Source: Isoetes taiwanensis | Lineage: Eukaryota; Streptophyta; Lycopodiopsida; Isoetales; Isoetaceae | Reading direction: 5' to 3' | NCBI GenBank assembly: GCA_021234155.1 | Contig: JAJEKV010000013.1 | Span: forward strand, 186,001-250,000 | Length of the DNA stretch: 64,000 bases | Shown here: piece by piece, positions 43,463 to 55,565 of the stretch | How positions within the stretch are numbered: the stretch's first letter is position 1 | Layout: every line of letters starts with the position of its first letter | Notes under the pieces: generated by a model | Database searches by the model: none | What the model saw: only the letters and a program-made list of their open reading frames with translations | Told to the model about the DNA's origin: nothing | Translations under genes and position numbers: made by a program

Positions 43463-45149
43463 TGAGCCTGTCGAGTTGACCCTCCTGGCAACTCGGGATC
43501 TTGTCAAAACTTGCAAAGTGACTAGATCTAGGTTGGTATAACTTTACAAAACAACAGTATTGGTGAAGAATGAATCTTCCTTTGCAGTTGAAATCTGAAC
43601 GATTCTTATGAATTCATAAATCTTGAAGAATTATAATATCCACAATACTCTCAATGTATATGCCTAAACAATGGAGGAAAATGGTTTCTTGGCGCTCAAC
43701 TAGCACCTGCGGCTAGGGCGGCAAGGGGAGAGGACGCCACCCTCCTCTTCCTGATTCCGGCACTGCCTCAGCTTCTTGCAGATCAGAGACAGAATTGGAT
43801 GCTAGCGGGACAGAATTGGATGCTAGCGGGGTTTTGCCATACTAATTCAGGTGGATTCTTATCTTCTAAAGATTGTTCCGGATTGCTTGCTTGAAATTGC
43901 TTCAAGGCGGTCTTTATGATTTTGCCAGATACCACTAACGTGGCCCGATTTGCTAAAGCTGTTGAGCAAGAATATGTAAGTTTCTTGAAATTTATAATTT
44001 TCTTGTTTATGATATGATTTAAGGAGACTTGAAGATATTATCCACTTTGATCAACAATTAGATAGATAGAAACCCAAAGAAATAAACTCTCAGAATCTGG
44101 TAATAGTTCAATTCAAGAATAAAGGAACTTGGTCTCCACAACCAAGCTTTGGAGCACCCAGTTTCCACCCAACCGGGTCCAAAGACTAAGGCAATTACAA
44201 GGGCTTAAGGGCGAAAGGAATTGATCAGGGCCTATTTCCCTTCAGCGCAAGATCAACCCATTCTACAATATCTTTGGGTTTAAATGAGTTCAGGCACAGC
44301 TGCCAATGGTGGGAAACAGAATCAATCTTGGACTCAACAAGGAAGGTCGCAATTAAGGCTCTGCTTGCAGGATCCACAATCTCTATCAAATACTTGCCAG
44401 TTGGATTGGGTCTGGACTCAGCAGACAGGAACTCAATCCCTGAAGTCAGGTTGCAGAGGCCGGAAACGCTGGCAGGGATCTTCAGACTTCTGGATTTGTA
44501 CTGACAGTTCCCTGCTCCGGATTCTGAAATCGTGATTGGGCTGAGAGGGTCGGTTTCAGCAGCAGCTACTTTAAACTCCTTTGCAGATCGGATCTAGGAA
44601 GCCACAAACTGAAGCTGGGCCGCTGGTGCCGGATTCAACAAAAGTCTCCTCTGTCTGCGATTCTCTGCTAGCCGCTCCCTTCTATTCGGAGATCAATCCC
44701 TTTTCCTGATTAAGGCATGCTCATGCTATTCTCGTCCGCCAGTTCGTTTCCCCTTTTAATAAAAATAGTTGCATGAACTATTTCGTTGCCTCCTTTTACA
44801 ATACTTTTGGATAAAGTGTTCCTCCCTATACTTGGCTTAAATATTCGATGGTAGCCTAATATCTTGCCCCTTTTATTTATCATTTCATGTAACCATTGGT
44901 ATCGTTATGCCCCATTGCCTTAATCCCTTGTTTTTGGACCACTCCCCCTAGCATGCTCCATATCAGTTTAGAGCAAGATCCGAAAGGGCATAGAGCCTTT
45001 AAGGTAGCAGATTTTTAGCAGAAACATAAAGAGAGCAGTTTTCATGTATGGTTTTCTGGGCAATCTAATTAATGGCGGATCTTCTGAATTGTTAAATGCG
45101 CATGCATCAAACGCAGGATCTAACGGTCATAGAAAGTATCGGTCCAATA
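43463..45149. other. no gene recognised
   Basis: Contains a 16-bp tandem pair (GACAGAATTGGATGCTAGCG near 43790-43825) and GC-richer sequence at 44.1-44.7 kb similar in style to LINE leader sequence. Nothing firm. Confidence 0.35.
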
Positions 45150-45985
45150 ATGATTTCGTGTTTAATTAGCGCGGTAAGTGCAGGGGCAAGCACTTAACTG
45201 CAGAGTTTTGTTTGTTACATCATACGACATAATTTGCTAAGACGCTTCCATGGCTGAGAGATAAATAATCTTGTATTTCATTCCTATGAGATTATCTCAA
45301 AGCATGGTCATGGGAGGTATCTGTCGAATCATGATTCACATCGTTCCCTGTACGTTGCGAGCTTATAATATGTGCATCATGCTGAGTACTGATTCTTCCT
45401 TGGTTAAAAGCCAACAGTGATTCTGTAGCCATATGACTGTCTTGAGTTATTTGAAATTTTGCAGTATCGAATCCTTTATATATGGAGCCATAACGGTAAG
45501 AAAAAACATGTACGGTGGATGCAACATCAACGATAAGATGGCAATCGAGTTCGTGGAGCAAGAATGCATTATATGGAATAATCCACATATCATTCCCACT
45601 CCGTCTTCCGTATTCGACGTAGCCCGTTGAGTCAAGATGTGTGGTTCATTGATTGATTTAGGATATTTGTAATAACAAGGAGAGTTGCATGGAGAACACC
45701 TATCAGAATGTCTGTAGTGTTGGATCACTCGGTAGCTCAGCAGATATTAATTCGTCAATGCACTCCATTGGTATATCTGGTTCAGCTCTTAGCACGAGAT
45801 GTGAGTGCGGTAGGCCTCGTTTTTTAAACTCTACAACAGTTATTATGTATGATACACGCTGAAAGAATCTATGTAGCAACTCCTTCAATCGTTGCAATCG
45901 TCCATGGAAGCAACGAACCACAATAATAGGTATGTCAGATGCATTTTGACCTGGCTTAAGACCAGCATTTATCTCTGCCACAATG
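45150..45985 (-). pseudogene. Helitron Rep/helicase gene, middle part with HUH box
   Basis: On the minus strand from 45985: EINAGLKPGQNASDIPIIVV, then VVEFKKRGLPHSHLVL, which holds the H-x-H box of HUH endonucleases used by Helitrons to nick DNA. Next come DSTGYVEYGRRSGNDMWIIP, AFLLHELDCHLIVDVAS, YKGFDTAKF and a decayed YLSAMEAS end near 45200. Frame changes occur near 45720 and 45590. In intact Helitron proteins this part comes immediately after the FITMT segment, exactly where the plus-strand half at 29405-31218 stops. The helicase domain is not present. Confidence 0.85.
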
Positions 45986-46012
45986 TAATCGATTCATCTA
46001 AATTTACACTAC

Positions 46013-46449
46013 CGTCTATCAAAATGAATGATCAAGCCAAGATTTGCAAGTCTAGAGACTGAAACAAGATTGCGGCGCAAACCACAAACATGTAAAATAC
46101 CACGCAAGACTTGTATCCTATTAGGAGTATTAATATGAAGATCTCCAATGCCTTTGACCGCATGACTTGTGTTATCACCAAGAAATACAAGCTTTTGAAC
46201 TGAAAGTGGGTGATAATTCTTTAATCAGTGCTTATGAAATGTCATATGTTGTGTGGCACCTGAATCAACAGTCATGGAAACAACAGTTCCTGTAGAGAAA
46301 GCGGCTTCAGAAGTTTCATCACATGCAATACTAGCATGTTCATCTCGAATAGGAGGTCCATCTCGAATTGCCTGAAGTAAAGCTTTATGCTCATTTACAA
46401 AACGTTTGTAATAACACCCGCTTTCCACATGATTCGGCTTTTTACAATA
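46013..46449 (-). pseudogene. Copia-A gag zinc knuckle (second half) and protease
   Basis: From 46449 down: YCKKPNHVESGCYYKRF completes a CX2CX4HX4C zinc knuckle. FSTGTVVSMTVDSGATQHMT holds the DSGA of the retroviral-type aspartic protease. GDNTSHAVKGIGDL and RRNLVSVSRLANLGLIIHF follow. A TGA near 46226 interrupts the frame. The first cysteine of the knuckle lies across the Copia-B insertion at 63513. The match ends near 46013, about 70-80 residues before the point where integrase resumes at 31219. It is therefore taken as the 5' half of Copia-A. Confidence 0.85.
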
Positions 46450-46454
46450 GGCAC
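46450..46454. repeat. 5-bp target-site duplication GGCAC (left)
   Basis: GGCAC directly precedes the Copia-B 5' LTR and is repeated exactly at 63513-63517 after the 3' LTR. Confidence 0.95.
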
Positions 46455-47234
46455 TGTTAGAATCCATATCATAATCATATGTGTTGTGGTAACTGTAAAG
46501 ATTGAGTGACCTAAGCAAACATGTGAAAGATACAAGAGAAAGATCATTTAAAGGGGAACTCATCATGCACTGCTTATACAAAGGTCAGTTGATCTAAGCT
46601 GTAACACAATGTGAGATCATACAAGGCATTGAAGAAAGAAGTGCACATTGGGCACTTAGGATGTGATCATGGTTTCATGTAAATAATTTAAAGATATCAT
46701 ATTTAGGTTCAATGGTTACATGGTTAACATTGACCTAAATGTAAATATGGGATATTGTTTGTTCTCGATCCAATGAGATGAAACCGAGTTGGTTATGAAC
46801 TCGGTCCAATGAAACAAAGGCGGAGAAATCTCAGCAAATCGGTGAGGCTTGACCGCCGGAACCGAGGCTGATTAAATAACCAAAGATGTACATGATAGGT
46901 AGACAGGGGATTTACCAAGTTGTGATCAATGGAAAACACAGGTTTGTGGTGTTAAAGAAGGGAAGAAAGTTTATTGATTTGGGAAGCCAGTGAAATTCGA
47001 TTATTGCAATATTGCTACAGTAATATTTCTTTGTTCTATGGTTTAAAGGTTTGAATAATTGGTTGAGCATTAATGCAAATGCTAATGTTGAGCAAATAGA
47101 ATGAGAGATGTTACATGTTGAATTTGAAGGATAAAACCTTATCTATGGAAATCATATTGCATGAATGAAGTTCAAGCAAATGACTAAAAGAAATATGAAC
47201 TAATCTATCAACACAGTTGTGTGATTCAAGTATA
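46455..47234 (+). mobile_element. Copia-B 5' LTR, left part (780 bp)
   Basis: Starts TGTTAGAATCCATATC. It matches 62717-63480 closely, apart from a 16-bp length difference near 47041 and scattered substitutions. It is cut at AAGTATA by Helitron-B; the last 31 bp of the LTR lie at 57557-57587. Confidence 0.95.
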
Positions 47235-47264
47235 CTAGAAACGTGTGCCCGGCGATGCCGGGCA
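47235..47264 (-). mobile_element. Helitron-B 3' terminal hairpin and CTAG
   Basis: Stem TGCCCGGC (47246-47253) pairs perfectly with GCCGGGCA (47257-47264) around a GAT loop. Seven bases (AAACGTG on plus) separate it from CTAG at 47235-47238. The 7785 end has the same structure and similar sequence, so both may belong to one Helitron family. Confidence 0.95.
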
Positions 47265-49380
47265 TTAGTCATACACGTGTTGACTTGGATTGAGAGTGTG
47301 CATACATATACATCTACTACAACCAAATGTAGACTAAGTATAATTCAAGGTTCCATTAGTTAAAGCGAATGAAATAACGAAAGACTAAATTAGAATGGTC
47401 ATTTCTAAGCTATGTTGAGAGACAAATACCGTTCTTGGTGTGTAAATGATTGAAATGTAGATTGAAAATAACATAGATATGTGGCCACATTTAGATTGTA
47501 TATACACCATTGACTCTAGTTGATCAAAAAATAAAGCCCATAGTTGTTCTTAGAGAGGAAGAGGGCATACATGCCACATTAGTAATATATGATGCATGTA
47601 AGCCTTGAGACGTGGAAGAAAAGATAAAAATAATAAGTGTCAAATTTTTCCAATGTTAACCCGTGTTCATATATTGTTAACTTGAATCTTGCAACAATTG
47701 AAATTGTTTGTGAAAATGACATAAGGAAGTGAGGTGGTACATGTGCTCATATTTCAATATATACCATTTTTGCAAGCAAGAAGAGCGCCCATTCAAATTT
47801 CGAACCTTCATATTTGATTATGTTTATTATATCCTGTAAAGTCGATATAGAAACTATCACTTCACATCCATCATGATTATTACTTATTGGTTATATTATT
47901 TTCATTTGATTCAATCCTACATTTTATGTCTACACTTCTATATTCTATTCTATTCTATTCTATCTTGTAGGGGTCCCCCAAAATGGAGTCCTATCTGGCA
48001 TTCCTCCATACATAAATTGGGCCACTCAAATATGGCATTGTTTTGTCCTAGTTGACATGTTCCACAACACATTTTGACATGCATATAATCTTAGAACATG
48101 TCATCTTGTGCAAATGAAGAGTATAGATTGATTGTAAGAAACGTGGCATAATGCACTCTTAAGGTTTATTTGGAAGAGAAGTTTCAGTCATATTGTTGTA
48201 TACCATTACTAAGGTTTATAAATGTTCTTGACGTGGGGAAAGAAAAACTTCAAATGTACTTCAAATTACGAAATTATTGTAGTATATTAACAAAGTCTTT
48301 TATGATGCAAGAGTCCTTTTTGTGCAAGGTCTACGTTGTTAAATTTAAACTTTTCAATTGTTTTAGATGCCAAAAAGTAAACAATATGTCTTGTGTGCAC
48401 TACTACTTCATTTTCATGCGGGACATCTCTATAGTACATACTGCCATGTACCATGTATAAGAACATCAAACTTATGATGTGTCTTCGCCAGATATGAAAT
48501 TAAACATTCCTTCAAAATTAGGACATGCTTTATCTGCTTCCAAAATAGAAATATACTTTCAGGCATTGCGACATGTAGATAACATATTTTTAGGCATCGG
48601 GACATGTTAGAACCATAACCCTTTTAGATTAGAACTGAGAAAAAATAGATAGCAAATTATCTGTAAGAGTACGATATACAACTGTGACATTATGTAACCT
48701 TGCAAGTCAACATGATAAATTTGCACAGATTTAGGTGCAAGTCCACCATTAAGTGCATGTGTGAACAAAATTATCCGAAAGAATAGCTAACATTATGCTT
48801 CATTTGAGAAGATACCTAAATTTGAAACAATAAGGCAACACATCAAGAGCAACACGATTTGCTTTCTTGATGACCATTTCTCTTAAATGGCAAGGTAGAT
48901 GCTCAACTAAGCAAGCAACCATTGAAGCTTTTCATCCTTCAATGGGTTCATACTTTAGCAGGTTCTGCACATCATGGTACTATGTCTGCATGACAACCAA
49001 CATTAGGCATTAAACTGATCATGACTGCACAACCAAGAAATAAAAAATAAAGACCAAGGTGCATAAGTTACAGAGTTACCTCGCTGTTTCAAGCAACCTC
49101 CTAGGCGCTGGTCATAAAGAGGCATGCCAAGGGCAATCTTTTAACTATATTGGTAGTATATGAGCATGGAATGCAAATTTTGTTTTGTTTTCCTATCACT
49201 TATCAAGATTACAATGCTGAGATTCATTCCTAAAATCATGTGTCAATAGGATGAAGAATCATAAATTATTTGAATGCGTAAATTATTTGAAGAATCCTTT
49301 TTTTCCATTGGCGAATTAGTTCCTTCAGTTGTAGTGTAAATAGAGATGGGAAAATGATTTGAAGTATTAACCTGTGAAAT
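47265..49380. other. Helitron-B interior without recognised gene
   Basis: AT-rich. A (CTATT)n microsatellite lies at about 47938-47966, just before TCTTGTAGGGGTCCCCC. No long coding frame. Confidence 0.45.
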
Positions 49381-49850
49381 CTAGGTAGGACCAAGGAAGT
49401 TGCCCTCATCTGCGGCCAGATTGGATAGCTTGCTCTCAAGATTTGAAGAAGGCTCTACAAACAAAGGTAAAAACAGTTAGATCATAGAAAAGGAGATGAG
49501 ATGAAAAAAAATATATGATTAATATACCCCACGGGTTCGTAGATCATAATAACGATGAATCATAAAAGTCTGAATTGGTATTATAGCCTTTATTAGACAT
49601 CCTAAATAGTGTATTCATTTCCAATATGGTCATAAGCTTATGCATCTTTTATAACTGTAGCATAAGTTGAATGGGAAATTGTTACACAATCTCTATCGAT
49701 TGTGTGGAAGTGAATTCCTAGCAAGCAATTTTAGATCATCATTCTTCACATCCACCAGAATACCTCTCTCATTAACCAGACTGTATATCTTGCACATAGC
49801 TTGTGCACTTAAGTTTCCTTCAACAAAAGGGAGTGTTTGCAGGAGATAAA
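49381..49850 (-). pseudogene. captured exon-like pieces in Helitron-B
   Basis: On the minus strand, 49850-49690 reads PFVEGNLSAQAMCKIYSLVN then KNDDLKLLARNSLPHN. A possible last exon, 49454-49381, follows acceptor TTTGTAG and encodes EPSSNLESKLSNLAADEGN then a stop. Both lie in the Helitron's own transcriptional direction, as captured fragments often do. I do not recognise the parent gene. Confidence 0.4.
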
Positions 49851-50341
49851 GTGTGTTCAGTCATTTCTAACAAACAAAAATAATAAAAAGCTTATCATCT
49901 ATTTATGATCAACAAATTTAAATAGCCTAGCAAGTGAAAAGTTACATAGGATAGACATGGGCTGCTATTAACACTGTTTTTTCTATTTTGAACTCTTCAA
50001 ATTCATTTCTTTGCCCCTATCCCATTCTATGAAGAGGGAGGCCCGAGCCAAGGCCCAGTCGACCCGACAGGCGGGCCACACAGGCAATCCGCCAGTCGAA
50101 CCTTGGAGCCGCATCCAGGCGAGGGTTGAGGCCAATGGTAACTTCTGGGTGCCTCCCAGAGAGGTGGAGAACATAACATCTCGGATGTTGCAGCAGTTGG
50201 TAAAAAGCAGCAAAATCACGTAATTGGAGGATCGCTGCAGACAAGGCGGCATGATAGCATCCACTTGCTACAATTTGACGACGACAATACCGGTGGGGAG
50301 TTTGCAGATATGAGGGGGTGTAGACACCGTGGTTGGCAGCT

Positions 50342-51073
50342 ATGGAAGCTGGGACGCCAGGCGGGGAACCGGTAGAGCAGAACACTCGTGAACCCCGCTC
50401 TCGGATCCGTGCCGAGGTTGAGGAGGCTAAAGGCCACGCACGAGGAGCACAGCCGCCTCCCCGCCGAGGTTGGGCGCAGGCCGCCACCGGGTGGAGACAA
50501 GGATTCCGTGCTGCTTTGGAAGCTAGCCAGCGTAATCGAAGCGCTTCGGAAAAGGATTTAGCACGCAGATCGAGCTACAGAGCTTCGGGCCAGCCGCTGC
50601 CCAGCAAGGCAAGGGCCTCCATGCCGAAGGCACATGAGCAACTCCGCCATTGCCGCGCGGAGATGGCAAGACATGACAGCGTCACGCAAGAGCCGAGCTC
50701 CGGACTGGGAGAAGCGAAACCACGGCAAAGAACACACCAACCCCGCGAACCCACCAACCTACATGGCGTCAACCACGGAACACATGCTTTGCGGACACAT
50801 CGGATCCACGCCGCCGGGCCACCACCCCGGCCGGCCCGCGACCTATGCCTCACCCACCTCAACCAACACACAGTGCGGCCCCCGCCCGAACCGAGGAGCG
50901 AGACGAGGAGCCGCAATGTGGTAGTCGCGAGGCGGCCGGAGGAGTGGAGAACATCTCACTTCGGAGCTCGGACGAATCTTGGACGGATGATATTCCGGCC
51001 TGTGACCATTGGAAAGGCGAAGTCGTCATGGAATTGGCCTACCGATGCGCCCGGTGGTCATCTTCACAGTTGA
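50342..51073 (+). CDS. LINE-B ORF1-like protein
   Basis: An uninterrupted frame of about 243 codons from ATG 50342. It is Arg/Pro/Gln-rich with RSRIRAEVEEAKGHARG, PPPRRGWAQAATGWRQGF and PPPEPRSETRSRNVVVARRP. No zinc knuckle or defined RNA-recognition fold is visible. A related phrase (SRIQARVEANGNF, then VENITSR) occurs upstream at 50105-50190, so the leader may be internally duplicated. The ORF1 role is inferred from basic composition and its position before the endonuclease. The frame may be open partly because of high GC. Confidence 0.4.
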   Translation: MEAGTPGGEPVEQNTREPRSRIRAEVEEAKGHARGAQPPPRRGWAQAATGWRQGFRAALEASQRNRSASEKDLARRSSYRASGQPLPSKARASMPKAHEQLRHCRAEMARHDSVTQEPSSGLGEAKPRQRTHQPREPTNLHGVNHGTHALRTHRIHAAGPPPRPARDLCLTHLNQHTVRPPPEPRSETRSRNVVVARRPEEWRTSHFGARTNLGRMIFRPVTIGKAKSSWNWPTDAPGGHLHS

Positions 51074-51369
51074 GGCGTGCAGGCGGGTGGCCATCCTGCG
51101 TCGGGTAGGAAGTTGAAGGGGGCGGCTCATGCGTTGGCCGGGACTTGACCCAAGACAAAGAGACCGAAGGCATGAGTGGCCAAAGTCGAGGGGGCAGCGG
51201 AGACATGGAGGGGCGGGGCAGGGCTGGTTGGGAGAAGGATCGAAGTGAGGCGACCAAAGCGGGGATCGAGGCACTCCGGCCCCTCGAGTCCCCGAGGGGG
51301 CCCCGGCACCGCGAGCATCCACATCTTCCGCTCCCCACAGGACCACCACCACCGGGACTGAAGTGGCGA

Positions 51370-51900
51370 TGCATGCCACTAAATAGGGATCATGCCTCGG
51401 CGTGGTATCACGGAATTGTCGTGGCTTTCCATGGCGAGAAGGGGGCGATCTCAATTAAATTACGCCATGGACATGGACCTTATCTTCCTCATGGAAACAT
51501 GGGAACATCTTGGTCCTGAGCTACCGATTTGCCAAGATACCGGCGCTACTCCGTCTTCAATGAGTGCAGGGAGCGAGGACGGAGAATTGCGTGTTATTAC
51601 CCGGGCTGACCTTGGCCCAATCGGTCTCCCTGTGTAAATGACGGGCCGAACAACGAGATACTGTGGGTGCGAGTGCGAAACGGCGATGGAAGCCCTCTCT
51701 TTGTGGCGGCTTGCTACTTCCCACATCTTTGAGCAACTTTTACCACCGCGCTTGGATGTGGGCGAGGCGGGGAGCCCTATGTCGATCTATATGATGACAT
51801 CTGGCCAGCATGAACAATTGGGCAAGATCATGTTGCTTGGAGATTTCAATGCGTGCGAGGCGGGCAAAGCGGATCCCAAAATTCGCACCTCTAGCTGAGG
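51370..51900 (+). pseudogene. LINE-B APE-type endonuclease
   Basis: A first segment near 51392-51500 (RRGITELSWLSMARRGRS, then LIFLMETW) matches the N..G and ET motifs of LINE endonucleases. 51829-51855 encodes MLLGDFNACEAG, the GDFN motif. These endonucleases nick target DNA for target-primed reverse transcription. The two segments lie in different frames, with stops between them and the RT. Confidence 0.7.
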
Positions 51901-52869
51901 ATGTGTTGCAAATGGACCCATGAGAGATGGTTTGGCCAAGGGCGTCGGATGACAGCCGACCGGGTGACCGCGGTATGGCCGGGTACATTCTTTGGGATAT
52001 CTTTGACTGGTCATTTGCAATGAATTTTGCAGATGGCCGATCCTCCGGCCGCTTCACTTGTAGGCGGGGAGAACCAGGGGGCGGCACGGTGTAGTGGTGG
52101 ATGCGTGCTAGCAGACGGCGAGCAATGCCTACACTTGATCACTTCGCCCGGTGTCCGGGGCCGGTGGTGGGGCGAGGAAGTAGACCGACCATCAGCCATT
52201 TTGTTCTTGCGAGATAGATTGGCGAGGCCAACCGAGCACCCATTGCCCCAACACCCCATGTACCACGATTGCGTCACGGACTATGATCATGCGGGCGGTC
52301 TATGCGAGGATGCTTGAGCATGAGCTGCCGGGGATCTTGCAACTCCCCACACTTCAGCAGTGAGGCGGCCGGGTGAACCGGCTCCGCCGAGGGTAGGGAG
52401 CAGATGCTTTGGGAGAGACCGCTCTCGGCGATCCCGGAGGGCTGCAACCACCTTCCCCGCAATCATCGGGTTCGATGGCGAATGTCTCCGAGGAAAGCGA
52501 TGGCTCCGCCAAGTCTTTGGACCCCACCATTAGCGCATGACAGCCGTCCCGTCAATACCGCTCCTTCCTCAAGACCAAGAAAGCCGGGTACCTTTGCGAA
52601 CTTCAAAGAACAGATGTTTGGTCTTCTAGGCCGCCACCCTAGGGCCTTACGGAGAAAGGTCTTGAGTAAGCTCACAGCACCCACGACGAAATATTACCCC
52701 GGAACAATGGGTGAGATACTTGCGCATTTGTATGACCCAATGGGAAGCCGGGCACCGGTACCTCCATGAGCCCAGGCCTAGCACTGGTCATTCTTGAAGG
52801 GGATGTCATAATGGGGCACCGCCGCTATGCGGGAAGGCGGCCAGATTTGGATGGTATGCGGTGAGCTTC

Positions 52870-53760
52870 TCAAGTGGGCGGCCCCCAATGGTGCGGTTCT
52901 CGGCACTCTTCAACGGGGCATTGCAAGAAGGCTTCCCCGACCTTTGGACTACCCGGTAGAGTTGTGCCCATATACAAAGCGGGGACCCCCCACGGCCCCC
53001 AACTATCGTACCATTATGGTCGGATTCGTCTTTGCCAAGTTGCTTGCCGGGATTCTTGGCCGGCGATTGACACTTTGGCGGAGGATGGAGAAGTCGCGGG
53101 CTGCCTTGACGCAGGCTTCCCCCGGCATTCTACTATTGACCATATCTTCACTCTGCGAACACTCATAGAGGATAGCCGAATCGGCGCCGAGAATGCATGC
53201 TGTTGCTTTGTGGATTTCGCAAAGGCTTTTGACCACGCTGCCTGGGATAAGTTGTGGGACATGATTGAGACAACTAGGGACCCCGTCGACTTGAGAATGC
53301 TATATACGGACTATATACGAGGCTTGCTCGGTCGTCTCACACCTTGTCGGGGAGCAGTTGTTAGTAGCATTGGGGTGCGCCCGGGGGCTGCCCTCTATCC
53401 CCGGCGGCTCTTCGGCTTGTACATTGACCGGCTAGAAGAATGGCTAGGCGAGCATTTGGGGGAGGCTTCGGTTGATGCACCACATAATCCAAGCAACTCA
53501 TATATGCGATGATGTTGACACGCCGCATATACCCCGAAGGACATGCAACGCCACCGGATGCTTTGGACACTTTACGCCAATTCAGCGACATGAGAGTTAA
53601 CTTGGCCAAGACAAGGGTGCTCTTTGGTCCCATCATCCCGGCACCCACGTCTTCCCTCATTCACTTACCGTAAGTGTAGTGGAGGTGGCTCGATCTTATA
53701 AGTATTTGGGCATTGAGTTTTCTACTACCACACCTTTGGGATGCATCCATCGGGTTTCTG
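52870..53760 (+). pseudogene. LINE-B reverse transcriptase
   Basis: APNYRTIMVGFVFAKLLAGI, STIDHIFTLRTLIED, CCFVDFAKAFDHAAWDKLWD and IGVRPGAALYP then FGLYIDRLEEWLGEH follow in RT order. The catalytic DD box falls near 53503-53513 at a one-base slip, and YKYLGIEFSTTTPLG of the thumb lies near 53698-53740. At least two frameshifts and several stops show loss of function. Confidence 0.85.
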
Positions 53761-55300
53761 GTCGCTGCAAGTAGGTGGAAAGCCACGTATGCAATGCAAA
53801 ACAACAGTCACAAAGGCTGTATGCATGGGGTCACCGAGGCACACTTGTTGAGGGCCTTGGTTGAGGCAGGTCCTCCTCTATGGGGCGAAGTGTGGGGGCC
53901 GGTGATATCCCCTCACCACTTGGAACGATCTAAAGCAGTCTGAAGGCTTTCTTGGCGAGACCTTGGGAGTGAAATCCACGGTCCCATATCGGATCTTGCT
54001 CCAAAGAGAGGCTTCCTTCCATTATAGAGGGCTGCTTATTTGGAGCGTCACATTATTTACTTCGGAAGGTGGTGGCTATGGATGAAGCCGGCTGCCTAAC
54101 ATTGCTTTGGCAATGTGGCGATGGGCCCTTGGCGACTCAAAACTTCTTTGGAAAGACAAGCAAGCCAGTGGTTCGCTATGGAATGTGCGGGCACACGGAT
54201 GTGGACGGTGCATACACAGAAGAGCGCTTTGCCTTGAAGGCGATGCTTGGATGCTTGCTTCATGGCCAAGCTTTGGGATCACGAGGCCACATCACATGTC
54301 AAGGTGGCAAATTATCGACGGCAGGGTTAATCCCATGCTCACGAGGGGCCCACACCACTACTGCGCACCCATCTACCCATGAAAAAGCGCTGGGGTGATT
54401 GCTTCCATTTGCACAGTGCACACCACCTCCGCATTGAGGCGAGGGAGATGGATTAGGGGGCCAGCGTGAGGATAGAGTCATCCGGTCTTTGTCAGCGAGG
54501 CCATTGAGGATGAAAGTCCGCCCTCTAGGCACATCCGTGGGCCAGACGAGCATATCCGATGGGGCTCGGTATGCTTTCGGTTAGTTGTGCCCCATCGGGC
54601 CTTGCATGAGCCTCTTGCGAGCCGGCCTCTGTAGGCTTGTTGGGATCATACCTCCGGGAGGTAATAGATACGCGGACTCAGTTATGCCCCCCTATCCGAC
54701 ATTAACCTCAGCTGTACTTGTGATTATGTATATAACTGTGCAGTATGTCAGCATCCTTATTGCTACTAAGGTTTTTCCCCCGAAAACCCTTTGGGGCGGG
54801 GGTTTTGTAATCCTGGTAGTAATACGCCTGCTGCTCTCTCTTTGTACTTGGGTCCCATAGGCCAGTTGGTCTCCGTGGACGATAAAATCATATTCTATTC
54901 TATTCTATTCTATTCTGTCTTCTTCTGTCTTCTTACTTGAAAACAATCATGTTAAGTGCAGTTTGCAAGCCTAGTATTTACACTTGGACTTCAATTATTC
55001 CAGTCAATGCAAAGAACAATAAACACAGCCTAGCTTTTAAAATTTATAACCACATAGATCTTGACGATTTAGGGAGCGAAAAATAGCTATGCCTCTCTTG
55101 CCTTAAAGCATGTACAATAAAATACAGAGCTTGAGAAAGGAAGGCTTATTTACAATGATATCATAAGGAATGGTGACCAATTTGACATTGTCTTTGGTAA
55201 TATTCCGAAAATAAGAAACAACGACCAAGTAATCTAATGAAGTCCAAATAATGGTGTTTGAATGCATCATGTCATGGAACAAAGAAAATTCTAAGATAAA

Positions 55301-55378
55301 TAACCAACCTCGAATACCACCAGCTCCAAGTTAAATAAATAACCAACCTCGAATATCACCAGCTCCAAGTTAAGTTTG
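55301..55378. repeat. tandem duplication, 39-bp unit, two copies
   Basis: TAACCAACCTCGAATA.CACC through CCAAGTTAA at 55301 and 55340, nearly identical. It lies in Helitron-B sequence. Confidence 0.85.
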
Positions 55379-55565
55379 GAATATGCCTGTTGTAGCCGTA
55401 TACAATTTTTGACTGAAAAACAGTAATCCTTTGAACAGTGCATGCAACAGAAATAATATGAAATGAGTTGCAAAGATAATACGAATCTAAAAGAAGGCAA
55501 ATCTATAAGCTGAAAGTCGTTTCTAGCTCCAAACAACCTTTCTTAAAAACAAAGTCTCCGCAAGT

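Larger units (their letters stand above)
49990..54925 (+). mobile_element. LINE-B, near full-length but decayed non-LTR retrotransposon
   Basis: A GC-rich block inside AT-rich Helitron-B. In order: an ORF1-like frame (50342-51073), APE-type endonuclease (about 51370-51900), reverse transcriptase (about 52900-53750), a C-terminal region with LRTHLPMKKRW and HHLRIEARE (about 54300-54460), and a 3' end CTCCGTGGACGATAAAAT followed by repeated ATTCT. A hairpin-prone CCCCCGAAAACC...GGGGCGGGGGTTTT lies near 54777-54806. The left boundary is placed by the change in composition. The RT style (VDFAKAFD, GLYIDRLEEW) differs from the L1-type LINE-A. Confidence 0.8.

Noticed and set aside
31219-46013. Copia-A halves as two independent elements
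   Set aside because: They have no overlapping domains, opposite strands and the same breakpoints as the split Helitron gene; a single inverted element is the simpler explanation, though only alignment can prove it.
50017-51520. Many long frames on both strands
   Set aside because: High GC removes stop codons in all frames of LINE-B. Only the plus-strand ORF1-like and endonuclease frames fit the element's order.
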